Below are positions 1 to 8,982 of a stretch of 36,703 nucleotides of DNA, in pieces. The notes beneath the pieces are model-generated. The model worked only from the letters and a program-made list of their open reading frames with translations. It ran no database searches and had not been told where the DNA came from. Both the position numbers and the translations under genes were made by a program. The stretch is from positions 1-36,703 of the forward strand of contig JAGVEX010000009.1 of NCBI GenBank assembly GCA_020057885.1, given 5' to 3'. Within the stretch, counting starts at the first letter, position 1; every line of letters begins with the position of its first letter. Origin of the DNA: a bacterium (lineage in GTDB: Bacteria; Patescibacteriota; Patescibacteriia; Veblenbacterales; UBA10138).

Positions 1-42
1 CATGCCTCAAATTTAGCATATCCTCGCTAACGCTCGGAGTGG

Positions 43-88
43 TGTCGCATTCATCTCCAGCCTTAAAAGGCTGGAGTATTCTGCGACA
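43..88. repeat. two-tier hairpin at the edge of a probable inserted element
   Basis: The outer arms TGTCGCA (43-49) and TGCGACA (82-88) are perfect inverted repeats. Inside them, separated by 5-nt asymmetric spacers on each side, sits a 10-bp stem CTCCAGCCTT/AAGGCTGGAG (55-64/67-76). The structure ends exactly one base before the stop codon of the broken peptidase gene (89-91). The shape resembles the imperfect terminal hairpins of IS200/IS605 or REP/RAYT elements; that assignment is inference because no transposase is inside the window. Further left, a CTCGCTAACGCTCGG segment resembles the short GC-rich motifs seen in the tRNA island. Confidence 0.6.
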
Positions 89-1051
89 TTAAATAAAATT
101 GTCATACCCTGTAAGATCAATGCCAGCGGTTTGGGCAGCGGCACGAGCTGCCAATGTCCAGTTAAACCAGTTGTTTGTGCAGTCAGTGTTGTCATATGGG
201 ATAGTATACCAACCAAAAACATCGCCGTCTTGGCGTATTTTACCCTCAAGTTGTAACTGACCAAACGAAGCCTCTTTAAAAAAAGTATTAGTTGAGGGGG
301 AATTAGTAAACACGGCTCCGCGTGCTTGCTCAGGGGTAAACGGCTGGGACTGGTCATTCTGAAAGTTCATCAAGATAACTGCAACCTTCTTAACCGTATG
401 ACCAGTTGGCTGGCTATAGAGCACCTTAAAGCTAGAGCCCTCGGCTGATTGTATAGCTACGTTGTTAGCTATTTTTACACCTTTAAGCTGAACCCTGGAA
501 CCAGTTAAAAGCTGGGGCTTTTTGTCGGCAAAGGCGATGTTAAAAAGTTGATTATCCTTAGTTTTAAGTTGATACGACTCAAAAGATTTGCGGTTGTCAA
601 AATCGTCAACATGTAAAACCTGTAATTCTCCTTCTAGCTCGACCTTCTGCTCTAGTTGAGATTGCAATTCTTTAGGAAACCGTTCACGTATATCATCAGG
701 TAAACTTACTTTTAACACCAACCCTGGATCGTTAGCTATGACCGCTACTAATTTCTTACCACGTTCGGATACAGCATACCTTAACTGCCGCAGTGTACTG
801 GTATTAGCCGAGGTCTCACCACGCAAATTTTCATTTAAGCGCAACGCGTCCATAGTTATCTGCTCTAGTGATTGCTGCGAGGCTGAGGGAGGTATTTTTG
901 CTGTTTCTGTAACATTGGTCAGAATGACTGACCAAAAACCACCCGTAGCTACCAAAATTCCAAAACTAACCATTAACTTAGTAGTTAAAGTAATAGCGGT
1001 TTTGGTTTTTCCCTTAATTTGCACCGTCACGTTAGGAGGTAGATCATTCAT
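89..1051 (-). pseudogene. truncated secreted M6/M11-type metallopeptidase (N-terminal part only)
   Basis: The 320-residue product begins with a basic Thr/Lys-rich stretch and one hydrophobic segment (about residues 26-46), so it would be exported or membrane anchored. Residues 220-320 match the start of the gametolysin-like/M6 peptidase domain as I know it: a VAVILMNFQ strand, then FGWYTIPY and a C-terminal GYDNFI. In that family a YVFP-type strand and then the HExxH zinc motif follow; here the frame stops directly after GYDNFI, beside the hairpin at 43-88, so the catalytic part is gone. The first residues (MNDLPPN..TVQ) and the sequence upstream of the start are nearly identical to those of the neighbouring subtilase. 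It is probably inactive, unless the truncated exported protein has a binding role. Confidence 0.7.
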
Positions 1052-1077
1052 ATGATTAAGTATGAATAGTTAGTTAT
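1021..1077 (-). repeat. 5' module copy 1 shared with the subtilase gene
   Basis: This 57-nt stretch covers the start codon, the first ten codons and the upstream leader of the broken peptidase. It matches 4995-5051 with only five differences, all C/T transitions, and includes a 36-nt identical core (1031-1066 versus 5005-5040). No Shine-Dalgarno sequence precedes the minus-strand ATG in either copy. Confidence 0.85.
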
Positions 1078-1095
1078 ATGACACAATAAATTATT

Positions 1096-1101
1096 ATTAT
1101 A
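1096..1101 (-). promoter_or_regulatory. possible -10 element for the broken peptidase
   Basis: A perfect minus-strand TATAAT lies 45 nt upstream of the start codon, in the 116-bp gap after the subtilase gene. I see no convincing -35 at 16-18 nt, so this is weak evidence. Confidence 0.25.
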
Positions 1102-1167
1102 GAAGCTATTCAAATAGTTTGATGACAATGCTAATTTTTCATTCATTATCACAGGAAGGCTAATTAA

Positions 1168-4100
1168 TTAATCCACCATGGGTAATTTAGGCGGCGGTTC
1201 AGCTTTATTATGCACCACTACCCCTCCAGCAATATAAGTATGATAGGAAGTAATCTCAAGGTTATAAACCTGAACTACTTTTTTAACTATTTCTATAGAA
1301 GTAATCTTTTCCGGTTTACCTTGGAAATTAAGTAGGTTGTCTCCTATCTTTAACTGACCTATCTCTACCCATTGGCCATCTGAATAAACAAGGTGATTGG
1401 CAGTTACCTCTAACTGACCATTGATAATTAAGTATTGATCGATAGTATGTTTAAAAACCTTTCCTACCTTATCTGGTTTTAACTCTTTTGTTGCTTCATC
1501 AAAAGCTAACACAGTATCACCTACCTGTACTTGTTCAATTGGTTTGGTGGTGCCATCAGTCATTAAAATAGGGGTACTAGGAAGGAAACAGGTATATCCT
1601 TTAGCTACAGAAATGGTGATAGTTTGAGAGCTTGTGCTACCTGCATTATCTGTGGCATTAAAAATAACAGAATATTTTCCAGCAGTAGTTGGCGTCCAAG
1701 TAAAGGTACGGACAATAGAATCAGTTCCACTAATAGGCTCAGATAAAGTAGCACCAGGAGGAAGTTGGGAAGCGGTAATTTGTATAAGTTTACCTGAAAA
1801 CTCTGCCCTTACATTAAAATTCAGACCTTCCCGTTCGGTTGTTGACTTATTACCAATAGGGTAAAAGTATAGCTGATTAAGGACATTAATAGTAACATTT
1901 TGGCTAGTATAATTTCCATAACTATCAGTGACCGAAAAAACTAAGCCATATAGTCCAATATTAGCGCTGGTCGGACGCCAACTAAAAATATGAGTAGTGG
2001 AATTAAAACTTGCCCCTTGAGGCAATGAATCTACCGAATAGGTTAAAGTGTCGCCTTCTGGATCGCTGGCATTTACCGTAAAGGTCAAGGTATTGCCAAA
2101 ATTCACGGATTTATCGCCTATGGGTGTGATATAAGGATATTGATTTCCTGGAAATTTTTTAAAATAAATATCCCAATTACCATTACGATTATCCTGCCAG
2201 ATGATCCCAAAAGGAGAAATATCCGGCGCCTCCTCGCTGTTCCAACCTGGTCCAGAAGAAACCTGCTGTTCTTGACCAGTAGTTAAATCATAAACATAAA
2301 TATCCCAGCTACCATTACGATTATCCTGCCAGACAATCATGTTTCCTGAAATCACAGAATCGGTCTGGGCTTTGGTATTGGTAGTAATCTGTTGTTCAGT
2401 ATCAGTTGCAATATCATACATATAAATATCTGCGTTACAGTCTGTGTCGCTCCATGGTGGAGAATAACACTCTTTATTGCTATCATTACGAAGATCACTC
2501 CAAACTACTCGTTGCCCTGAGATAGAAACACCTGGATAACCCCGGCTATAAACATAGGGCTTGCTTTTTGTTGTAATTTGTCGTTCCATATTGTTAGTAA
2601 GATCATAAATACCAAGCTGGGATTCTCCTAATGCATCAATATATTCTCTAAAGGCAATAAATTTCTCCGAAACATCAGCATGGAATACTGAGCCAGGAGC
2701 GAATTTGATTAGTCTTGACTTATCGTTGAGATGGTCATAAAGATACAGACTACCTAAGTAATTATAAGCTAAGTTATCTCCCAAAATAGATACAGAAGGC
2801 CTACCTGGACTAAGTAAATGTCCAGGAAGTTGAGTAGCGAGATTATAAATCTTGATGGTATTATTTTCATACCATGCAGCAATCTTATTGGAAATAGCAG
2901 ATGGAAAGATCGAGATAGAGTCTGAAATAGCTTGTATTTTTTTGGAAAGAAGATCGTATAAATAAAAATAACCCACAGAGTTGGTTGTAAGCTCCGCAAA
3001 GACTATTTTCCCTAGAGAGGAAATTTTAGGAAATTGTTGATGTCTTGTGTTGGAGGTTATCTGGATACTATCATCAAAGTAAAGAGTTTTGATGTCCTGA
3101 AATTGGTAACCGTCCTGTGTAGTAACCACTAATTTTATGACGTACTCTCCGGGAAGTAAAGCCTCTATATTCCAGTTGTTTACCAATATACCATTATTTA
3201 CCGGAGTAAATATCGGATCATTAATGGGTAACCAATCTACCGGCGCCTTGCCTGCACCCCAAAAAAGTTGGTAATTTAAAAAGGTACTACCAAAGGCATT
3301 TCCACGAATTGGTAAAGAGGTTACATTGCTTTTCATCAGGATGGATTCAGAGATAGGGCTGGAGATACTGGCATAAGATACTTGATTTAGGCCTAGTGCC
3401 CTCGATAGATTGATTATTCCCGCGCCGGTATATACGTCAAAGCCGGGAGTAGCTAAATTATCGGCTGAGCCACGCAACGCTTGCCGAATATCCTCATTGG
3501 TAAAAGAGGGCTTTATGGTTAAAAGCAAGGCTGCTGCTCCTGCCACGTGGGGAGCGGCCATACTAGTACCACTGGACCGGTAGTATTTGGCACTGGCGTC
3601 AAACGCCGGTACGAAATTTGCTCCGGGTGTATAACCCGGCGCACCTTTATACATATCGGTGCCGGCTGCTCTTAAAGAGATAATTTGCACTCCAGGTGCC
3701 GCCACATCAATTTTATCTCCCCAATTTGAAAAATAGGCGCGGGTATTTTCGTTATCTGTTGCAGCTACAGTTATCACTTGTGGAAACTTTGCCGGAAAGA
3801 AATAATTAACATCAAGATTACTGTTCCCGGCCGCCGCAACCAAAATTACGCCTTGTGAGTAAGCATATTCCACTGCCGCGGTAATCAACTGGGAATTACC
3901 TTGCCCACCCCAACTCATATTGATAATATCTGCCCCGTTATCGGCTGCATAAGTAATTGTCGCGGCAAGATCATCATCATAGCCACTGCCTCCGCCATCC
4001 AATCCTTTTACCGCCATAATCTTGCAATCGGGACATACACCAGCAACGCCTAGGTTATTATCGGTTTTGGCAGCAATAGTTCCAGCTACGTGAGTACCAT

Positions 4101-5025
4101 GGCCGTTATCATCCATTGGGTCGTTATCGTTGTTAACAAAATCATAGCCACCGATAACTTTACAGGTTATACCCAAACAGCCTCCTAAGTCAGGATGATT
4201 GTAGTCAACACCAGTGTCAGAGACAGCTACGATAACATTAGGACTGCCTTTAGTAATATTCCAAGCTTCTTCCATTTTTATCTTCTCTAATCCATAGAGA
4301 TTAGAATAAGCCTGTGCCCAGGCGCCAGTTGACCAAGTTCCTTTTTGATTTGGGTCTACATAGGTATCATTAGGTAAAGCGAATGCAGTAGCTATATAAT
4401 TTGGTTCACAGTATTCCACGTTGGAGTCTTGCTTATATTCTTCGCAAATGGCCAATGCATCTGCATTCTCATCCTGCAATTCCAACTTGTAAATATTAGT
4501 CAAGTTAGGAATCTGGACATTTTTGGGTGCACGTTTAGCCCTTTGAGAGAATTTAGCTTGGGTGTCAGTAAAAAGCTGTTTATAAGATTTATTAGTTTGC
4601 AGCTGTTTGTCTTTCAGTTCTTTAAATACTGGTGCTATATCTTTAACCTTATGTTTAACATTAAGAGTATTAATAGATGGTAAGCCAGTCTGACTAGGGC
4701 TTGGTTTCATAGTTTGAGAATTTATATTACGATCAATTGAAGCAGCGTTCTTCTCTTTAAATTTAATAATGATTTCTCCCGGAACATTCTTAACTTTATC
4801 CTGCGAGGTGTAAGTGCTATCGATAAACGATCCGGTATACGCTAAAGAGTTAATTGGGATTCCGGCACGGGGAAGAATATTGCTTAATTTCGTTACTACT
4901 AAAGCAGCGGCCAGGGCAGTGCTAACCAAAAAAACCATTACCGCTACTACAGTCGTAGTTAAAGTAGTAGTGGTTTTGGTTTTAGTCTTAGTTTGTACTG
5001 TCATGTTAGGAGGTAGATCATTCAT
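1168..5025 (-). CDS. exported subtilisin-like (S8) protease with beta-propeller, Ig-like and C-terminal Hint domain
   Basis: This 1285-residue protein has a hydrophobic export/anchor segment (about 26-45) after a Lys/Thr-rich N-terminus. A prodomain (about 80-215) follows, with a GEIIIKFK start and a VEYCEPNY end. The S8 domain (about 225-545) has the full triad: D270 in VSDTG, H309 in NGHGTHVAG, S488 in GTSMAAPH, plus N401 for the oxyanion hole. Residues 660-955 carry TolB-like propeller repeats (IVWQDNRNG..DIY), and 960-1140 two putative Ig/He_PIG domains. Residues 1146-1273 form a Hint domain: CFLPSTPI at its start, TANHLVY in the middle, VVVHN at the end, then a 12-residue tail. It is probably a secreted or surface protease. 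The Hint part may cleave autocatalytically; the residue after HN is Lys, so normal splicing is unlikely. The gene follows the Clp-like gene by 34 bp. Confidence 0.93.
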   Translation of the reverse strand: MNDLPPNMTVQTKTKTKTTTTLTTTVVAVMVFLVSTALAAALVVTKLSNILPRAGIPINSLAYTGSFIDSTYTSQDKVKNVPGEIIIKFKEKNAASIDRNINSQTMKPSPSQTGLPSINTLNVKHKVKDIAPVFKELKDKQLQTNKSYKQLFTDTQAKFSQRAKRAPKNVQIPNLTNIYKLELQDENADALAICEEYKQDSNVEYCEPNYIATAFALPNDTYVDPNQKGTWSTGAWAQAYSNLYGLEKIKMEEAWNITKGSPNVIVAVSDTGVDYNHPDLGGCLGITCKVIGGYDFVNNDNDPMDDNGHGTHVAGTIAAKTDNNLGVAGVCPDCKIMAVKGLDGGGSGYDDDLAATITYAADNGADIINMSWGGQGNSQLITAAVEYAYSQGVILVAAAGNSNLDVNYFFPAKFPQVITVAATDNENTRAYFSNWGDKIDVAAPGVQIISLRAAGTDMYKGAPGYTPGANFVPAFDASAKYYRSSGTSMAAPHVAGAAALLLTIKPSFTNEDIRQALRGSADNLATPGFDVYTGAGIINLSRALGLNQVSYASISSPISESILMKSNVTSLPIRGNAFGSTFLNYQLFWGAGKAPVDWLPINDPIFTPVNNGILVNNWNIEALLPGEYVIKLVVTTQDGYQFQDIKTLYFDDSIQITSNTRHQQFPKISSLGKIVFAELTTNSVGYFYLYDLLSKKIQAISDSISIFPSAISNKIAAWYENNTIKIYNLATQLPGHLLSPGRPSVSILGDNLAYNYLGSLYLYDHLNDKSRLIKFAPGSVFHADVSEKFIAFREYIDALGESQLGIYDLTNNMERQITTKSKPYVYSRGYPGVSISGQRVVWSDLRNDSNKECYSPPWSDTDCNADIYMYDIATDTEQQITTNTKAQTDSVISGNMIVWQDNRNGSWDIYVYDLTTGQEQQVSSGPGWNSEEAPDISPFGIIWQDNRNGNWDIYFKKFPGNQYPYITPIGDKSVNFGNTLTFTVNASDPEGDTLTYSVDSLPQGASFNSTTHIFSWRPTSANIGLYGLVFSVTDSYGNYTSQNVTINVLNQLYFYPIGNKSTTEREGLNFNVRAEFSGKLIQITASQLPPGATLSEPISGTDSIVRTFTWTPTTAGKYSVIFNATDNAGSTSSQTITISVAKGYTCFLPSTPILMTDGTTKPIEQVQVGDTVLAFDEATKELKPDKVGKVFKHTIDQYLIINGQLEVTANHLVYSDGQWVEIGQLKIGDNLLNFQGKPEKITSIEIVKKVVQVYNLEITSYHTYIAGGVVVHNKAEPPPKLPMVD

Positions 5026-5051
5026 ATGATTAAGTATGAACAGTTAGCTAT
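4995..5051 (-). repeat. 5' module copy 2 (subtilase start region)
   Basis: Partner of 1021-1077: 52 of 57 nucleotides agree, spanning the leader, start codon and first codons of the subtilase. The shared part extends only to the gap before the Clp-like gene, so it is a start-region module rather than a complete promoter. Confidence 0.85.
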
Positions 5052-5059
5052 TAATTTAA

Positions 5060-6160
5060 TTAAATTTTAACACCACTCCATTCGCTAATAACTTTCTTAA
5101 CATCATCAACGTCCACCACGGTCATACCCATGCTTTCTACCTCCTGCTCATATTTTTCACGGTCAGCTATTAACTTAACGCGCGCGACGACTGCTGTTTG
5201 TAAAATATTTTTATCTATTTTTTGTATTTTAGTCCACAACTCGGCCAAAATTTTATTTTTATCACGCGCTGCCCCATGTAAAGCACCTACTACTCCTTGG
5301 TGTATATGAGACACTTTAACCATAGCAGCAGCCTCATCAATTACATCTATTGCTTTATCTGGCAAATGGCGGTTTTTAATGTATTTATTAGCAAGCTCAA
5401 CTGCCGCAATAATAGCACCATCAGTAAATTCCACCTTGTGATAATCCTTATACTTATCTTTCACGCCCTGCAATATTAATATTGTTTCCTCAACAGATGG
5501 CTCGATGATTTCTACTAACTGAAAACGTCTTTCTAAGCTTTCATCACTTTTTATATATTTTTCATATTCATTTGTAGTAGTGGCACCAATAAGTTGTAAC
5601 TCACCGTGTGCCAAAGCAGGCTTTAATATATCAGAAAAGTTAACAGCCCCTTCTGTTCCACGTGATTGCATAACTGTATGAATTTCATCAATAAAAAGAA
5701 TTATCTGCCTGCCCATGGCTTTTAATTCCTGCATTAGCCTTTTGGCCCGCTCTTCAAATTCACCACGATATTTAGTGCCAGCTAACAAAGAAGCTACCTG
5801 GAGTGATAACACTCGTTTATTTTGTAATACCTCTGGTACACTACCTTGCACTATACGCGCAGCTAAACCTTCTACGATTGCGGTCTTACCTACACCAGGT
5901 ACACCAACCAGCATTATATTGTTTTTTGTACGCCTGGAGAGTACTTGCGCCAAACGCATAACCTCACTCTCACGACCAATGACTGGATCTATTTTCCCTT
6001 CTCTGGCTAACCCAGTAAAATCAATGGTATAAGAATCTAAAATTGGAGTTTGAGAACCATTTAACTTACCAAAACTACCTTTTTGTTGTTTCTGCCATAT
6101 ATAAAAAGCTAAACCGCCAATCAATACTGCCAAAATAATTACAAGTGGAGATGTATTCAT
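5060..6160 (-). CDS. membrane-tethered single-NBD Clp-family AAA+ ATPase
   Basis: The 366-residue protein is a ClpA/B/C nucleotide-binding domain 1 with an added N-terminal membrane anchor (about residues 6-22). It has Walker A GVPGVGKT (86-93), Walker B ILFIDE (154-159), sensor-1 GATTTNEY and an LERRF arginine-finger region (209-213). The pore-loop region reads GTKYRGEFEER. The small alpha lid is present (HLPDKAIDVIDEAAA). A typical ClpB/ClpC is 750-870 residues with an N domain and a second AAA module; both are absent here. It is probably an unfoldase or chaperone acting at the membrane. It is the last gene of the run from the DMT permease, and the protease genes next to it suggest a role in envelope proteostasis. 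The partner protease is unknown. Confidence 0.88.
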   Translation of the reverse strand: MNTSPLVIILAVLIGGLAFYIWQKQQKGSFGKLNGSQTPILDSYTIDFTGLAREGKIDPVIGRESEVMRLAQVLSRRTKNNIMLVGVPGVGKTAIVEGLAARIVQGSVPEVLQNKRVLSLQVASLLAGTKYRGEFEERAKRLMQELKAMGRQIILFIDEIHTVMQSRGTEGAVNFSDILKPALAHGELQLIGATTTNEYEKYIKSDESLERRFQLVEIIEPSVEETILILQGVKDKYKDYHKVEFTDGAIIAAVELANKYIKNRHLPDKAIDVIDEAAAMVKVSHIHQGVVGALHGAARDKNKILAELWTKIQKIDKNILQTAVVARVKLIADREKYEQEVESMGMTVVDVDDVKKVISEWSGVKI

Positions 6161-6192
6161 ACTTTATATAGTATAACTCTTAATAAATTTAT

Positions 6193-6969
6193 CTACCACC
6201 ACACTGCCCGCTCGTTTAACCTTCGTAAACCAATTGCCGTTCCTATTACTATAAAGGTCAATATGAGCACATTAAGCGCGTAGCTTAAAAGTGGGATAAA
6301 AAAGCTAATAGATTCAGTGAGCCATTTAAGAAGTTTATCCCCCACTGGCTGACCAATTAAATCACCACCCCAAACCACCAAGATGGCTAAAATTGATAAA
6401 GCGGTAAAACCAGCAGTAGTATGTACCAAATCAGCGCCCGAAGGAGCCAAATGCGGACTTATGCAAAGCACTAAATATATAAAAAGCCAGCTTTGCCATG
6501 TGGAAAAATTAAGCGCCTGCCAAAAATTTTTTATAAAATTCCACCAGGCTTCAAAATAAATCAGCAGAACTTGCGAGGAAGTAGCGGCGTGCCCTAAAAC
6601 CGGCGCAGTAGTAGGAGAAGTAGGTAAAAGCAATTGAGCTAAAACAAACAATATAAAAGCTCCACCTAAAATGGGAAATAAAGAAATAAGGATAAGTGTT
6701 ACTGGATTAGAGGTGGCCTCGTGCGTTACTGAGCCAAGCACTTGGCCAGTGGGAGTACTTTTGGGCCAAAGTGAAAAACCTTTAACGCGTGTAAAAGTAA
6801 GTAGTGCGCCTAACAAATGTGAGAGCTCATGCACTACTACACCTGGCCAAAGCAAAACAACATATAGCCGTGCGCCCAAAAGTTCAGCTAGCCAACGGCT
6901 GGTGAGACGCGATAATAACAAAACTAAAAGCAAAGTAACTAGAAACGGCACTATTATACCAACTAACAT
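6193..6969 (-). CDS. M50-like intramembrane zinc metalloprotease (putative)
   Basis: The 258-residue protein is almost entirely hydrophobic with perhaps six membrane segments. An HELSH motif (H47, E48, H51) lies in a hydrophobic helix directly followed by GALLTFTRVKGFSL. This is the layout of site-2-protease/M50B proteins, where HExxH is membrane-embedded. A later LAPSGADL segment could supply the third zinc ligand (Asp), as in M50B members; this residue assignment is inference. The gene lies 12 bp downstream of the GH-like gene and 32 bp upstream of the Clp-like ATPase, so co-transcription is likely. Substrate unknown. Confidence 0.7.
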   Translation of the reverse strand: MLVGIIVPFLVTLLLVLLLSRLTSRWLAELLGARLYVVLLWPGVVVHELSHLLGALLTFTRVKGFSLWPKSTPTGQVLGSVTHEATSNPVTLILISLFPILGGAFILFVLAQLLLPTSPTTAPVLGHAATSSQVLLIYFEAWWNFIKNFWQALNFSTWQSWLFIYLVLCISPHLAPSGADLVHTTAGFTALSILAILVVWGGDLIGQPVGDKLLKWLTESISFFIPLLSYALNVLILTFIVIGTAIGLRRLNERAVWW

Positions 6970-6981
6970 AATATAAAAAAA

Positions 6982-7968
6982 TTAAATGGTAGGTTGGTTA
7001 AATAAATCTTGGCCAGCACGCCAATAAGAACTATCTCCTTTTTTCAAACTAGCATACCACCACTCCACTCCCCACAAAAAAGCTTCCGGCAAACCAGTGC
7101 GCTTAAAAAAACTAACATTATCATTAAAGCGCTCTAAATTAAAAGAACGTTCAGTTTCTTGCACTGGAGCGTTAACCAAACCAGCCTGTGCCCAAGGCTC
7201 CATTTGCAACTCACTTACTATGGTTTGCTTAACAAAAGGTGAGACTAGAGCGGCTTTGAGCCTGTAATAAAACGGCGGCCAAAGATAACGAAAATATCCC
7301 ACCATAGGATCCCAAGTTACGCGGTAAAGCGTAGCCCCCTGCTCACCACCCAGTAGGGCTGTTTCCAACCATGAAGAAAGTTCGCCTGAATCGGTTAGTA
7401 AAATAGGCCTCGATGGGTCAAGCGCTTTTAATAAATCTCGCTCCAGCCGCAAATTGTGCCAACTAGGCACGGGGCAAGCGCCAAAATTAAACAAAGGTTC
7501 GTTTTCTAATTGCCAACGCACTATTGTTTTATTATCGTGATAATGCTCCACTACGGCCACAAGCATTTTATTCACTCTACTTTGCACTTCCCACGGTTTT
7601 AAATTTTTAAGCCAAACTGGATCGTGGCATTCGGGCCAGCGCGGCAATTTGCGCCCAATAGCCAAAGTTATAGTAGTGCCGTTTTTTCTAGCCGCGGCAA
7701 TAAAATTATCTATTTCTGTAAAATCAAATTCGCCCGGGATTGGTTCTATATCGTTCCAGTTGGCCTGCAAACGAATATGCGCTGGTTTAAAATCTTTTAA
7801 AATTGCCCCATAAACTTCATTTGCCTCTAAACCTAAATAACGCGCTTGCTGAGCAGAAAAGGCCACGCTAAAACGAGGGTTTTGTGTGTGTGGCAAATTT
7901 TGTGCCAGTACTACCGCCGCTACTAAAATAAAAATTGTCGCGCCCAAAAAAATAAGTATATAACGCAT
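6982..7968 (-). CDS. membrane-anchored glycoside hydrolase-fold (GH5/cellulase-like) protein
   Basis: An N-terminal hydrophobic anchor (about residues 4-22) is followed by a TIM-barrel-like hydrolase domain. HIRLQANWNDIEP resembles early barrel strands of GH-A clan enzymes. QLENEP (E157) is the expected acid/base motif, and SELQMEPW (E253) the expected nucleophile strand. The length (328 residues) fits GH5/GH42-like domains. It probably acts on an extracellular glycan at the cell surface; the substrate cannot be read from sequence. The start is only 4 bp after the stop of the DMT permease gene, consistent with one operon. Confidence 0.75.
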   Translation of the reverse strand: MRYILIFLGATIFILVAAVVLAQNLPHTQNPRFSVAFSAQQARYLGLEANEVYGAILKDFKPAHIRLQANWNDIEPIPGEFDFTEIDNFIAAARKNGTTITLAIGRKLPRWPECHDPVWLKNLKPWEVQSRVNKMLVAVVEHYHDNKTIVRWQLENEPLFNFGACPVPSWHNLRLERDLLKALDPSRPILLTDSGELSSWLETALLGGEQGATLYRVTWDPMVGYFRYLWPPFYYRLKAALVSPFVKQTIVSELQMEPWAQAGLVNAPVQETERSFNLERFNDNVSFFKRTGLPEAFLWGVEWWYASLKKGDSSYWRAGQDLFNQPTI

Positions 7969-7972
7969 AATA

Positions 7973-8866
7973 TTAGATAGCTATACTTAATAGCCACAAT
8001 CCCAAACCTATGGTTACCACGCCAAATAATTTACGCCACAATACGCGGCCGGAAAATTCATCATGGAAAAATTGCGGGAAACGACTAGAAACTATAACCG
8101 ACATAATTAGCAAAAATACATATTGCAAACCCTGCAGCGCGTTAACCAAAGTTACGCTGGTGAGGGTAATAGAATAGCTGATTAAAAGGCCCGATAAGGC
8201 ACCACTCGTCTGCCCTGCTATAAAAACTAATTTTACACCGCCAGTGCTTTGCTTAACACTATTGCGCCAGGCACGCCAAGTACCCGGAATAAAAAACAAA
8301 AGTAGGCTCGAGGCAAAACCGCCAAGCCTAGTCCAAATTAATCCTGAAATGTAATTGGTCTCTAAAAAAGTAAACTTAATCCAAACATAAGCCAAGGCAA
8401 AAGCCAAACTGGCGGCAGTGGCTAATAAGAGCGGACGCTTTTTTAAACCACCAGCCCCTCCCACCATTAAAAAACCGCCTAGCACCAAAAGTATAAAAGC
8501 AATAAACTGCAGACTGCTAAAACGCTCCCCCAGCCACAACCAAGCCAATATAAAAATAAACACAGGGCTGAGGCTGCCGATAAAAGCCGGTACGCGTGAA
8601 GCCTCACCTACCTTTAACACATTAAACATTAACCACAACCCAAGTGTAAAAGCAAAGCCAGATAAAACTCCCCACGTAAGCGCCCTAGTTGTAGACACTT
8701 CTAACCCCCATGGCGCCAATACTATAACCAAAAGCCCTAGCGCTGAAATAAATATAGTGTAGGTTGCCGGATCTTTAATCTCCCGCCGACCCAACAGTGC
8801 TTTATCGGTTACTGTGGCAACCGAGTTTAAAAAATATCCAATTATTGCCCACCAAAGCCAACTCAT
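7973..8866 (-). CDS. DMT superfamily (EamA-type) permease
   Basis: The 297-residue protein has about ten hydrophobic helices arranged as two similar halves. Each half carries an EamA-type signature, such as the FIGSLSPVFIFILAWLWLGE segment ending in a conserved Glu. The second half keeps ALQGLQYVFLLIMS. This is the usual size and layout of drug/metabolite transporters; substrate unknown. It is the first gene of a four-gene minus-strand run. The 201-bp gap upstream holds the promoter region of the divergent plus-strand gene. Confidence 0.82.
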   Translation of the reverse strand: MSWLWWAIIGYFLNSVATVTDKALLGRREIKDPATYTIFISALGLLVIVLAPWGLEVSTTRALTWGVLSGFAFTLGLWLMFNVLKVGEASRVPAFIGSLSPVFIFILAWLWLGERFSSLQFIAFILLVLGGFLMVGGAGGLKKRPLLLATAASLAFALAYVWIKFTFLETNYISGLIWTRLGGFASSLLLFFIPGTWRAWRNSVKQSTGGVKLVFIAGQTSGALSGLLISYSITLTSVTLVNALQGLQYVFLLIMSVIVSSRFPQFFHDEFSGRVLWRKLFGVVTIGLGLWLLSIAI

Positions 8867-8982
8867 TTGTAATAAGTAAATATTAAATCTGGCTAATATT
8901 ATTATACACCACGAAAGAATAATAAGCAGTTTTGCTAAAGATGGAGGTTAAAATAGATAATGCTCTATCCCCTACTAAACTA

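Noticed and set aside
1030-1067. Plus-strand AGGAGG followed by ATG (ATGATTAAGTATGAA) in the shared start module
   Set aside because: It would start a 5- or 13-codon peptide only; it is the antisense of the LPPN codons of the two peptidase genes.
5026-5059. Possible separate promoter for the subtilase
   Set aside because: Only 34 bp separate it from the Clp-like gene and no -35/-10 pair is visible; the shared module is mostly coding.
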